A DNA stretch of 33,592 nt from Acidobacteriota bacterium (lineage in GTDB: Bacteria > Acidobacteriota > Vicinamibacteria > Vicinamibacterales > UBA2999): contig JADZCY010000352.1 in assembly GCA_020851325.1 (NCBI GenBank), positions 1 through 33,592 of the forward strand, read 5' to 3'. Each line of letters opens with the position of its first letter. The stretch's first letter is position 1. Of this stretch, positions 24,943 through 33,062 are shown piece after piece. A program made the position numbers and the translations under genes. The notes beneath the pieces are model-generated. The model did no database searches. It saw only the letters and a program-made list of their open reading frames with translations, and was not told where the DNA came from.

Positions 24943-25986
24943 TCAGGCGCCCATGAGCGTCATCAGGATCTTGGCGACGCGGGCCATCCACGGTTTCGAG
25001 GCGACGCGCGGGCCGGGCACCACCAGCACCGGCACCTTCGAGCGGCGCATCACGGTGCGCACCACCGACGGCAGCGCCCAACGGCCGCCGTTGGCCTGCC
25101 GCGTCAGCCCCAGCGCGATGAGGTCGGCACGATGCTCCGCGGCCTGGCGCAGGATGGTGTCGCTCGGCATGCCCAGCATCGCCCGTGTCGACAGGCGACG
25201 CGCCGGCACCGCTTCCACGGGAATCATGGCGCGGAGGCCGCGACGCGCCGTGCGGATGCGCGTGGAATGTTCGCGAATCAGCCGCCCCGCATCAGCTCCG
25301 GAATACACCGTGTCGTACGGAAACCCCTCGAGCACATTCACCATCGTCAGGCTGCCGTGGGCGTCGTGGGCGATACGCGCGGCGTGCAGCGCGGCGCGGA
25401 CCGACGCGGCCGAGAAGTCGACGGCGCAGACGACGTCGCGGAACGGCGGTACGTTTTCGGAAGGTGCTTCGCCCGACGGCACCACCAGCATCGGGCAGTC
25501 GATCGCCTGCGCCAGGCTCCAGGCAAACGCGCCCTTGCGCCAGTAGCGGCTGCCGCTCCGCGGCTCCTGACCGACGACGATTAGATCGGTCGTGGTGCGG
25601 CGCACGCGTTCGGCGACCGCGGCCGTCGACAGGCTGTCGAGCGATGCCACGCGAATGCTCAGTGCCGCGGCGGTGTCCGAGGGCTGGCGGTGTTCGTCGA
25701 GCCAGGTCTGGAAGGCGTCGGGTGCCGCCTGGTGGTGGGCCACTTCGAGGGTGCCGCCGGCGCGGCGGGCGATGGCGGCCGCACGGCCGACGACGGCCTG
25801 GCGGCCATCGCCGTTCACGACGCAGACGATATGACGTGGCGCCGGTGGCAGGTCACTGACGGGACGACACGCGGTGTCGAGATCCGGTGCGGCCTCGGCG
25901 GCGTCGGCCGCATCGTGCGCCAGTTCCGGTTCGGTGTCCGGCGCCATGGCGTCGTCCCGGCCGGGGACATAGTCCAAGGGATTCAC
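24943..25986 (-). CDS. Tandem universal stress protein (two Usp domains)
   Basis: A 347-residue protein from GTG 25986. After an acidic, Ala-rich N-terminus (to about residue 50) come two Usp-type alpha/beta domains: PRHIVCVVNGDGR...DLIVVGQEPRSGSRYWRKG...CPMLVVPSG, and FRDVVCAVDFSAASVRAALHAARIA...DLIALGLTRQANGGRWALPSVVRTVMRRSKVPVLVVPG. The ATP-binding pattern G-2x-G-9x-G(S/T) is not intact in either half, so nucleotide binding is doubtful. These proteins act in survival of starvation or oxidative stress. It converges on the cystathionine beta-lyase gene. Upstream (25987-26168) there is non-coding DNA and a perfect hairpin, a possible control site. Confidence 0.85.
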   Translation of the reverse strand: MNPLDYVPGRDDAMAPDTEPELAHDAADAAEAAPDLDTACRPVSDLPPAPRHIVCVVNGDGRQAVVGRAAAIARRAGGTLEVAHHQAAPDAFQTWLDEHRQPSDTAAALSIRVASLDSLSTAAVAERVRRTTTDLIVVGQEPRSGSRYWRKGAFAWSLAQAIDCPMLVVPSGEAPSENVPPFRDVVCAVDFSAASVRAALHAARIAHDAHGSLTMVNVLEGFPYDTVYSGADAGRLIREHSTRIRTARRGLRAMIPVEAVPARRLSTRAMLGMPSDTILRQAAEHRADLIALGLTRQANGGRWALPSVVRTVMRRSKVPVLVVPGPRVASKPWMARVAKILMTLMGA

Positions 25987-26168
25987 GGTCTGCCCCCAGT
26001 GAAGCGGAAGAGTGGCGCTGACACCTTCCGGCCGCAGGGAGCAAGAACGCGGCCCGACCGCCCGCGCGGCGGCGCGCGGACGGTAATCGCTTGCGTATAC
26101 GTGGCTTCGCCGAATCAGCAGCGACGGCGTCGCAGTGCCGGAAAACGTCCGCGTGTTTCAGAAAGCAA

Positions 26169-26195
26169 CGATACGTTTCATGCTGAAACGTATCG
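26169..26195. promoter_or_regulatory. Perfect 12-bp inverted repeat, operator- or terminator-like
   Basis: CGATACGTTTCA (26169-26180) and TGAAACGTATCG (26184-26195) are separated by TGC. A further TTTCA half site at 26156-26160 lies exactly 20 bp before the one at 26176-26180, about two helical turns. It lies 183 bp upstream of the stress protein start, in a 334-bp gene-free interval (25987-26320) whose other content is the 27-nt repeat at 26265-26318. Leftward of the stem, the transcript would read UUGCUUUCU, which is moderately U-rich, so a terminator for the barrel gene at 26321 is the alternative. Confidence 0.5.
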
Positions 26196-26264
26196 GTCGA
26201 GCGACGCCCTCACGCGCCCGCCCACGTCGGCGGCAAGGGCCGGGCCGGCGGTCCTGATGCCCCC

Positions 26265-26318
26265 CCACCGCGCGGAGCGCGGTCCTGGTTCCCACCGCGC
26301 AAGCGGCGGTCCTGTCTC
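26265..26318. repeat. 27-nt imperfect tandem repeat, two copies
   Basis: Two 27-nt units (26265-26291, 26292-26318) share CCACCGCGC at the start and CGGTCCTG near the end; a third degraded copy (about 26221-26260) also has GGCGGTCCTG. The array lies 2 nt downstream of the stop of the leftward gene at 26321. Confidence 0.7.
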
Positions 26319-26320
26319 CG

Positions 26321-27079
26321 TCAGAAACGCACGTGTACCCCGGCGACGGCGAAGTTGAGCCACGCGAAGTTGTACACGGTGTCGACGTCCGCGCCGCCTT
26401 CGATGACGCGATAGCCGGCGCTTAGGCCAAGCCGCCGGCTGGGTGACCACTCGACGCGGGCGATGGCGTCGATGGCGCGGCCCTGGGGTGCGGCGCTGGC
26501 GTCGCCGTCGATGACGAGGCGCCAGCGGTCGGCCAGGCGCACTTCCGTATCGACGTGCAGCAGCGGCACAAGGCCGACGTCCGTGTCCTCGGCGGTCACG
26601 CCCGGTTGCGCCAGCGCGACGCGGGCGTCGCGGACGAAGCCGGTGACGCCGACGCGCCACGTCCAGCGATCGCCGGCAAAGAAGCGGTAGCGATACGTCG
26701 CGCGATACGAGCTGAAGTTGTAGGTGGCATCGGTCGGCGTTCCAGCCGCGAAGGCGCCGCCGGCAAACGAGATCGGTACCGCCGGCACGCCCGTGCCGGT
26801 GACCTCGAGCGGCGCATACGTCAGGCGCACGCCGTGCTTGTCGTTGAAGTTCACCGCCACTTCCGCGCGCCACGCCGGCGTCGCGTCGTTGCCGATCAAA
26901 TCGACGATGGAGAACGGCGTGCCCGTCTCCGGCGGAATCCGCACGTCGTTGCGCGCCAGCCACAGCGCCGCGCCTTCCGCCGACACCACCACCGCGGGTG
27001 CCTGCGCCCGGGCTGGCGACACCGCCGCGGTCAAGGTCAGCAATCCGATCAGAACGAGCCGGCGAAGCGAAGAAGCCAT
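26321..27079 (-). CDS. Outer-membrane beta-barrel protein
   Basis: A 252-residue protein; ATG 27079, signal peptide ending in SPARAQ. The mature part is rich in aromatic strands (EVAVNFNDKHGVRLTYAPLE, YRATYRYRFFAGDRWTWRVGVTGFVR, LVPLLHVDTEVRLADRWRLVID, AIARVEWSPSRRLGLSAGYRVIEGG, WLNFAVAGVHVRF) and ends in phenylalanine, the outer-membrane sorting signature. The likely fold is a 10-12 stranded barrel. I do not recognise a specific family; a channel or structural role is inferred. It is divergent from the esterase gene, with 75 bp between starts. Confidence 0.78.
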   Translation of the reverse strand: MASSLRRLVLIGLLTLTAAVSPARAQAPAVVVSAEGAALWLARNDVRIPPETGTPFSIVDLIGNDATPAWRAEVAVNFNDKHGVRLTYAPLEVTGTGVPAVPISFAGGAFAAGTPTDATYNFSSYRATYRYRFFAGDRWTWRVGVTGFVRDARVALAQPGVTAEDTDVGLVPLLHVDTEVRLADRWRLVIDGDASAAPQGRAIDAIARVEWSPSRRLGLSAGYRVIEGGADVDTVYNFAWLNFAVAGVHVRF

Positions 27080-27154
27080 ACTGCAAGGACTCCCGCTGCC
27101 GACGCCGGGTTCCCGGATACGCGACTGCCGAGTGCGTTAACATGCCGCACCCAC

Positions 27155-27907
27155 ATGAACCGGCGACGCTTCCTCGGCCACGCGTTCGCGATCACCACGG
27201 CATGCGCTGCGCTGGCGCGGGAGGGGTTCGCTTCGCCGCAGGCGCCGCCGCCACCACCCGCTGACGGCATCGCGCGCGGCCAGCGACCGCTCGGCATTTC
27301 AAGCGATGGCCGCGACGGCATCCTGTATGTGCCGGCCGGCTACCGCGACGACACGCCGGCGCCACTGCTGATCATGCTGCACGGCTACGCCGGCTGGGCC
27401 GACGAGATGAAGAGCACCTTCGCACTGGCGGAGGAGCTCGGCATCGTCGTCATCGCGCCCGAGTCACGCGATTTCACGTGGGGCCGCGAAGCGCCGGGCT
27501 TCGACGAGGACGTGCGCTACATCGGCGCGGCGTATCGCAAGGTGGCCGCTGCGTTCAACATCGACCCCGACCGCGTCGGTCTCGGCGGACGCTCCGACGG
27601 CGCCGGCTACGCACTGTCCATGGGCCTGGCCTACGGCGACATCTTCAACCACCTCATCGTCATTGCCGGCGGGCGGATGAATCCGGTTCGGCGCAAGGGC
27701 AAGCCGAAGATCTACATGCTGCACGGCGACAAGGACCAGACGATGCCGATCGAGCTGAGCGCGCGGCGGTTCTCGGCGCAGTTGAAAGAGGAAGGCTACG
27801 ACCTCACCTACCGCGAGTACGACGGCGGCCACGCCACGCCGGCGCCGCTGGTGCGCGAGGCGTTCGTGTGGCTGACCGGCGGCGACCCGAAGAAGAAGGA
27901 CCGGTAA
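27155..27907 (+). CDS. Tat-exported alpha/beta hydrolase (esterase)
   Basis: A 250-residue protein; I chose ATG 27155, because it begins with a twin-arginine signal (NRRRFLGHAFAITTACAAL). The alpha/beta hydrolase parts are complete: oxyanion region LLIMLHGYAG (71-80), nucleophile S147 in GLGGRSDGAGYA, likely acid D194 in HGDKDQTMP, and H226 in GGHATP. It is of the short esterase group related to phospholipase/carboxylesterase and PHB depolymerase-like enzymes. It should hydrolyse esters in the periplasm or outside the cell; the natural substrate is unknown. It stands alone, 111 bp before the MoxR operon. Confidence 0.85.
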   Translation: MNRRRFLGHAFAITTACAALAREGFASPQAPPPPPADGIARGQRPLGISSDGRDGILYVPAGYRDDTPAPLLIMLHGYAGWADEMKSTFALAEELGIVVIAPESRDFTWGREAPGFDEDVRYIGAAYRKVAAAFNIDPDRVGLGGRSDGAGYALSMGLAYGDIFNHLIVIAGGRMNPVRRKGKPKIYMLHGDKDQTMPIELSARRFSAQLKEEGYDLTYREYDGGHATPAPLVREAFVWLTGGDPKKKDR

Positions 27908-28018
27908 CAGCGCCGCGCCGACCGAGTTCGCGCAGCACGACCGTGCGGCAATCGTGTATCGTGTGCCGGTGGTTCGGTCATCGGCGGCTCCGGCTTCGGC
28001 CCGCGAGCGTGGGACGGC

Positions 28019-29062
28019 ATGCATCCGGAGCTAGGTGAGGCCCTCGACTTCCATCGCGCGGTGATGGCCGAAGGCGCCCGCGCGCTGGTCGGCTACGACA
28101 CCGCCAAAGCCATCGCCAACGTCGTCCTGCTGGCCGAGATTCCGACCACCTACGACGAGAAGCGGCCCGACCGCCAGGTGAACGCCGGCAACCTGCTGCT
28201 GCGCGGCGTGCCCGGCGTCGGCAAGACGTTCTTCGGCGTCATCCTCGCCGCCATCAGCGACGCCCGCTTCGCGCGCATCCAGGGCCGCGCCGACCTGCAG
28301 CCCACCGAGGTGGTCGGTTTCCAGATGATCAATCCGGCGACCGGACAACTCGTCACCGAGTTCGGGCCCATGGCCTCGGCCGAAGTAATCCTGCTCGACG
28401 AGATCAACCGCATCCCGCTGAAGTCGCAGAGCGCGTTTCTGGAAGGCCTGCAGGAACGATCGATCACCGTCGGCAAGGACACCTTCGATCTGCCGGCGTT
28501 CAGCTTCGCCATCGCGACGATGAACCCGGTGGAGTTGGGGCAGGGGACGTTTCCGCTGTCGGAAGCGGCGACGGATCGCTTTGCGGCCATGGTGAACATC
28601 GGCTATCTGCCGCCGGAGGAAGAAGAGAAGCTCGTCGCCTTCGACTTCAAGCGCGTGCGCCTGCGGCCGATCCTGTCGAAGCAGCGCATCATCGAATTGC
28701 GCGGCCGCATCGGGCAGAGCGTGTTCCTGCACCCGAGCCTGGGCCGCTACGTCCAGCGCCTCGTCGCTGCGACGCGTCCCTACAACGAAGACACCGACTG
28801 GCGTCATCGTTCGCCGTCGGAACTCGTCGAGCGCGGCGTCGATCTCGGCGCGTCGCCGCGCGCCATCATCGCGTGGAGCCGCCTCGCCAAGGTGTGGGCG
28901 CTGCTGCAATGGGAGCGCGCCGAGGTGTATCCGGAGGACATCCAGGCGCTGGCGCCTTACGTGCTCGGGCACCGCATCTGGCTCGGTCCGCACGCCGCCA
29001 GCCACGGTCTGACGACGGACGCGGTGATCCGCGACGTCATCGAACAGGTGCCGATCCCATGA
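28019..29062 (+). CDS. MoxR-family AAA+ ATPase
   Basis: A 347-residue protein; ATG 28019. Walker A GVPGVGKT (63-70), Walker B VILLDE (123-128) and the following INR, sensor-1 ATMNP and a sensor-2 region (GASPRAIIAWSRLAKVWALL) are intact. The arrangement LPLKSQSAFLEGLQERSITV-like (PLKSQSAFLEGLQE) is characteristic of MoxR. These ATPases act as chaperones that assemble or activate the VWA proteins encoded next to them. It is the first gene of an operon, and its stop overlaps the next start (ATGA at 29059-29062). Confidence 0.95.
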   Translation: MHPELGEALDFHRAVMAEGARALVGYDTAKAIANVVLLAEIPTTYDEKRPDRQVNAGNLLLRGVPGVGKTFFGVILAAISDARFARIQGRADLQPTEVVGFQMINPATGQLVTEFGPMASAEVILLDEINRIPLKSQSAFLEGLQERSITVGKDTFDLPAFSFAIATMNPVELGQGTFPLSEAATDRFAAMVNIGYLPPEEEEKLVAFDFKRVRLRPILSKQRIIELRGRIGQSVFLHPSLGRYVQRLVAATRPYNEDTDWRHRSPSELVERGVDLGASPRAIIAWSRLAKVWALLQWERAEVYPEDIQALAPYVLGHRIWLGPHAASHGLTTDAVIRDVIEQVPIP

Positions 29063-30003
29063 TCGCCGAGCCAGCGACGACCGCGGTCGATCTCGCGGAG
29101 ATCACGCGCATTGAACTGATCGTGGTGCGACGTCTGCGCGAGCGCATGGCCGGCGAGCATCGCAGCTGGTCCGAAGGCACCGGCTTCGACTTCGTCGGCG
29201 TGCGTGACTGGCAGCCGGGCGATCGCCTCTCGGCCATCGACTGGCCGCAGTCCTCACTCAACAACTACGCTCCGCTGGTCGTCCGCGAGTTCGATCAGCC
29301 GGGCGCGGCGACGGTGATGGCCGTCGCGGATCTGTCGACGTCCACGCGCTGCGGCGCCGCCCGCATGGACGGCGCCACGCGTCGCGAGACGCCCGTGTCC
29401 ACGGCGGTCACTCGCGCGCTGGCGGTGCTGGGCCTGTCGGCGGCATTCTTCCAGGATCGCTTCGGCCTCGTCGCCTTCGAGCACGACTTCACGCATCTCT
29501 CCGGCATCGGCGCGCGGACCGGCCGCAATCATGTGGTGCACTGCATCGACGCCTATCTGTCGCGTCGCGGTCTGGAGCCGGTGATGCACGGCGCCGCGGT
29601 CAGCACGACGCTGGCCGGGTCCCTTCGCACCACGTCGCTCGTGCCCTTCATCTCCGACTTTCTCTTCGACGATGCGGAGGCGGTGGTGAAGGAGTTGGCG
29701 CTGCTGAACGCCACGCACGATGTGTTCGTGGTGATGGTGGACGCATCTTTCGCGTTCGAGATGCCGGACGTGTCGTCGGCGTGGATCGAGGTGGAAGACG
29801 CGGAGACAGGACGGACGCGAACCGTATCAAGACGCGGACTGGCGGCCATGGCCGATCGCGTGCGCGAGTGGCAGGCGAGCGTCGAGCGTCTGGCGCGCGA
29901 TGCGGATCTCGACGTCGTGCGCGTCGGTCTCGATGCGCGCGCCGATGAACTCGCACTATCGGCGTTTGTCGCGGAGCGGCGGTTGCGCCGGCCCACACGA
30001 TGA
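29059..30003 (+). CDS. DUF58-domain protein
   Basis: A 314-residue protein starting within the MoxR stop codon. The DUF58 signature is at 43-66: FDFVGVRDWQPGDRLSAIDWPQSS, corresponding to the family R-x-Y-x-x-GD-x-R-x-I-x-W. A degenerate VWA-like part follows (VMAVADLSTST, LVPFISDFLFDD, HDVFVVMVDASF). DUF58 proteins accompany MoxR and Bat proteins and are likely partners or clients of the ATPase; the biochemical activity is unknown. It overlaps the following gene by 4 nt. Confidence 0.92.
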   Translation: MIAEPATTAVDLAEITRIELIVVRRLRERMAGEHRSWSEGTGFDFVGVRDWQPGDRLSAIDWPQSSLNNYAPLVVREFDQPGAATVMAVADLSTSTRCGAARMDGATRRETPVSTAVTRALAVLGLSAAFFQDRFGLVAFEHDFTHLSGIGARTGRNHVVHCIDAYLSRRGLEPVMHGAAVSTTLAGSLRTTSLVPFISDFLFDDAEAVVKELALLNATHDVFVVMVDASFAFEMPDVSSAWIEVEDAETGRTRTVSRRGLAAMADRVREWQASVERLARDADLDVVRVGLDARADELALSAFVAERRLRRPTR

Positions 30004-31247
30004 GAATCCGCAAGGCGCTGCTGACGGCGATCGTGTGCGCCGGGATGTCGACGACCGTGCTGGCCCAGCGTCCACTCGAGACCGGCCCGCAAGGACCGGC
30101 GGCCGGCACTGGATCCACCGTCGAAGTCGCTCCCATCCGCTGCTGGTGGCGCTCGAGTGTCGGCGCCATCGTCGTCGGCGAGCCGTTCGATGTGCGTCTG
30201 ACGTGCGCGGTGCTGGAGAGCGAGAGCGTGCAGGTGGTGCCGGACGAGACACGGCTGGCGGCCTCGGGCGTGCAGTTGCCGCCGTTCGAGATCCTCGGCG
30301 GCGAGCATCCGGCCGACACACACGCCGGCATGCGCCGCTTCTTCCAGTATCGCTACACGCTGCGGCTGGTGAATCCCGACGAGATTGGCCAGGAGGTGGC
30401 GCTGCCGCGCCTGCCGATCATCTACAAGGTGCAGAGCCAGATGGCCGAGAACGCGCTGCTCACCGGGCGCGACTTCACCTACATGATGCCGGGGCTGCCG
30501 CTGCGCGTCGTGTCCCTCGTCCCGTCGGACGCGGGCGACATTCGCGACGGCATGGATGTCGGTCTCGAGCGCGTCGACGCCCTGCGCTTCCGCGCGCGTC
30601 TTGCCGACATCGTGTCGATCACGCTCTTCGCGGCCGGCGCACTCGCGGGGGTGCTGGCCCTCGTCGGGATTGCGGGCCGTGTGCGAGCGGTGCGCCCGAC
30701 CGGCGTGTCGCGGCTGTCGAGTGCCCGCGTGCTGGCTGCGGCCGATCGCGAACTGTCGCGTGTGGCCGACGCCTCAGCCGGCGGCTGGACGTTGGAGCTA
30801 CTGGCCGCCGCACATCGCGCCCTGCGGGTAATTGCGGCCGTGGCGATGCGACGCGATGTGAGCGAGCAGCGTCTGCCGCGTGGGACCGACACGCCCGAAG
30901 GACGGATCGCCGTGCGCGCGTTGCTGCCGTGGCGGGCCGGTGCCTCCATCTCGAGTGCCGTTACCGCCGGCGACCTCGCGCGCGGTGTCGCGGAGCTTCC
31001 GGGCACTGCGTCTGCCGACGATCGTCTGGGGCTCGAGTCGCTGCACGAGGCGATGCTGGCGATGACGCGCACACGCTACGAAGACCGGCGGTCTGGAGGA
31101 CTGGAGGACGGTGAATCGGCGCTGGACGAACGCGCGCTCACCGACGCGGTGCAGGCGGGACGTCGTGAAGCGGCACGTCTCCGCGGTCGCGAACGCTGGG
31201 TCTGGTTGCGCCGCCGACTGTCGCGCGCACGCGAGGCGCGTGCATGA
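30000..31247 (+). CDS. BatD-like membrane protein
   Basis: A 415-residue protein: signal peptide (to about residue 23, VLAQ), a periplasmic beta-rich part (VEVAPIRCWWRSSVG, EPFDVRLTCAVLES, QYRYTLRLVNPDE), a membrane span at about 204-226, then a long helical cytoplasmic tail. This layout and the position between DUF58 and VWA genes match BatD-like proteins, but sequence likeness is low, so the name is by context. Residues 364-370 (RSGGLED) are encoded by a 17-nt sequence also found inverted in the intergenic repeat island at 17599-17615. Starts and stops overlap both neighbours by 4 nt. Confidence 0.75.
   Translation: MRIRKALLTAIVCAGMSTTVLAQRPLETGPQGPAAGTGSTVEVAPIRCWWRSSVGAIVVGEPFDVRLTCAVLESESVQVVPDETRLAASGVQLPPFEILGGEHPADTHAGMRRFFQYRYTLRLVNPDEIGQEVALPRLPIIYKVQSQMAENALLTGRDFTYMMPGLPLRVVSLVPSDAGDIRDGMDVGLERVDALRFRARLADIVSITLFAAGALAGVLALVGIAGRVRAVRPTGVSRLSSARVLAAADRELSRVADASAGGWTLELLAAAHRALRVIAAVAMRRDVSEQRLPRGTDTPEGRIAVRALLPWRAGASISSAVTAGDLARGVAELPGTASADDRLGLESLHEAMLAMTRTRYEDRRSGGLEDGESALDERALTDAVQAGRREAARLRGRERWVWLRRRLSRAREARA
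31091..31107. repeat. 17-nt repeat inside the BatD-like gene
   Basis: GTCTGGAGGACTGGAGG here is the exact reverse complement of 17599-17615 in the repeat island. It encodes part of RSGGLEDG in frame, in the flexible tail of the protein. Confidence 0.8.
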
Positions 31248-32338
31248 GCGATCGCCTGCGCGTGTTGCTCCAGTCGATCGCCGCCGACTGGCAAACGCTG
31301 GACCTTGGCAGCGTCACCTTCTGGCAGGGCGATATCGCACGGCTGTCGGCAACGGCGTTCGTCATGCTGCTGGTGCTGCTGCTGGCCGTGCATTTGTCGT
31401 GGCGGCGCGGTCGCGGGGCGGGACGCGTGGTGCTGCCGGCGCTGCTGAGGTCGATGCCCTCGGCGCATGCATCGTGGTGGCGTCATGTGCCGGCGCTGCT
31501 CGTCGCGGCCGGCGTGCCGTTTGCGGTGATCGCGCTGGCCGATCCACGCAGTTCGCTCACCGAGTCCGAGACGACGTATCCGGGCCGCCGGATTGCGTTG
31601 ATGATCGACGCGTCCGACAGCATGCGGACGCCGTTCACCGCGCCGACGCTCAACTCCGCCGGCACGCAGCAGGCGTTCTTCACCACCATTGCCGCCGCGC
31701 AGCGCTTCGTCGAGCTGCGTCGTCAGGGACCGTATCGCGACCTGATGGCGCTCATCGAGTTCGGCAACCGCGCTTACGTCATCACGCCGTTCACCAACGA
31801 CTACGACAACCTGCGCCTGAGCATCGCGCTCATCGGCGATCCGGCGGAGTTCTCGAAGTTCCCCGACCCGGGCACGGTGATCGGCTCGGCTGTCGAGCAG
31901 GCGGTCGGCGTCTTCAAGGCGTTCGACTATCTCGAAGCGGCCGGTAACCTGATGGTGATCTTCACCGACGGCGAAGACACCAACGCCGCCGTCAACGGCC
32001 GCAGCCTCGACGACATCCTGAAGGCGGCCACCGACAGCCGCATCCCGCTCTATTTCGTGCGCGTCAACTTCGAGCGCGGCTTCAACGAGGCCGTGCCCGA
32101 CATGTTGTGGAAGGACGCCGTCGAGCGTGCCGGCGGCCGCTTCTACATCGCGCGTGACGAGTCGTCGCTGCTGCAGGCGATTGCCGACATCGATCGCGAA
32201 TCGGTGGGCGCGATTCAGGTCCGCCGCTATGCCACACAGGAGGCGCGCTTCGCGCCATTCGCGCTGGCGGCGCTGGCGTTGTGGCTCGGCGCGGCGACGT
32301 TGCGATTGACGCTGCCCGTGTTCTCGACAGTCCCATAG
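31244..32338 (+). CDS. VWA-domain membrane protein, BatA/BatB-like
   Basis: A 364-residue protein. Membrane spans at about 36-52 and 82-98, then a VWA domain (about 117-315) with an intact metal-binding MIDAS motif D122-A-S-D-S126 and IFTDGEDT, and a final span near 335-358. It thus exposes its VWA domain outside or inside depending on topology; the family places it in the periplasm or membrane face to bind partners through a divalent metal ion. It overlaps the previous gene by 4 nt and is followed by the TPR-like gene after 12 bp. Confidence 0.92.
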   Translation: MSDRLRVLLQSIAADWQTLDLGSVTFWQGDIARLSATAFVMLLVLLLAVHLSWRRGRGAGRVVLPALLRSMPSAHASWWRHVPALLVAAGVPFAVIALADPRSSLTESETTYPGRRIALMIDASDSMRTPFTAPTLNSAGTQQAFFTTIAAAQRFVELRRQGPYRDLMALIEFGNRAYVITPFTNDYDNLRLSIALIGDPAEFSKFPDPGTVIGSAVEQAVGVFKAFDYLEAAGNLMVIFTDGEDTNAAVNGRSLDDILKAATDSRIPLYFVRVNFERGFNEAVPDMLWKDAVERAGGRFYIARDESSLLQAIADIDRESVGAIQVRRYATQEARFAPFALAALALWLGAATLRLTLPVFSTVP

Positions 32339-32350
32339 AGCAGGAGCATC

Positions 32351-33052
32351 ATGCGGTTCACGATTGCGATTCGGGTGCTGGCGGCGCTGCTGCTGATCGG
32401 CGCGGGCTATTGGGCGCGCATCGAGGCGCGCGAGGCGCGTGTCGAAGCCGGCGTGTGGGAGCAGTTGGCGACGCTGCGTCTTGGCGAGCTGTCGTCAGCG
32501 ACGATGCCCGCGGCCACGCCGCTGGCGCGTGTGACGGGTGAGGCGTCGCACACCACGTCGCTCCAGGCCACGGTCGAGTACTGGCTCGGGCAGCACGACG
32601 AGCTGGTCGCTGAACGCGGCGGTGACGTCGATCCCGACGTGCTGTTCGTCGCCGCGAACGCCGCGTTCCGCGCCGCGCGTCGCGATCGTCGTCTTGGTCC
32701 CGAGGCGGCACGGCAACTGGATGGCGTGCTGCGCGCCTACGCCAACGTGCTGAAGGCGGCGCCCCACCATCGCGATGCCGCCTACAACCTCGAGTACGTC
32801 GCGCGCCTGCAGAACCAGATTGCTGGTGCGCGCGCGGTGGCCCTCACCCGCGGCGGTCGCGAAGAACCTCGCGGCGCCGGCCGCGTGCAGACGACGGATG
32901 TGCCTGCTGGTCCGACGATTCACGGCTCGCCTGGCAGCGAGCCGCCGACGATGAAGGAAGACGAGTTCCATGTGCTGACACCGCGCGGCACCGAGCAGCA
33001 GGAAGCGGATCCCGGCCAGTTGCCCGGCGGCAAGGTGCAGCGAAAGGGCTGA
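32351..33052 (+). CDS. BatC-like small membrane protein with a TPR-like region
   Basis: A 233-residue protein; AGGAG is 6 nt before ATG 32351. One N-terminal hydrophobic segment (IAIRVLAALLLIGAGYWA) anchors or exports it. Helical repeats follow: VDPDVLFVAANAAFRAARRD and QLDGVLRAYANVLKAAPHHRDAAYNLEYVARLQ, the latter a good TPR. The end is charged and proline/glycine-rich (about 170-233), probably disordered. BatC-type TPR proteins occupy this spot between the two VWA genes in Bat operons. Confidence 0.75.
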   Translation: MRFTIAIRVLAALLLIGAGYWARIEAREARVEAGVWEQLATLRLGELSSATMPAATPLARVTGEASHTTSLQATVEYWLGQHDELVAERGGDVDPDVLFVAANAAFRAARRDRRLGPEAARQLDGVLRAYANVLKAAPHHRDAAYNLEYVARLQNQIAGARAVALTRGGREEPRGAGRVQTTDVPAGPTIHGSPGSEPPTMKEDEFHVLTPRGTEQQEADPGQLPGGKVQRKG

Positions 33053-33062
33053 GGGCACCCGC

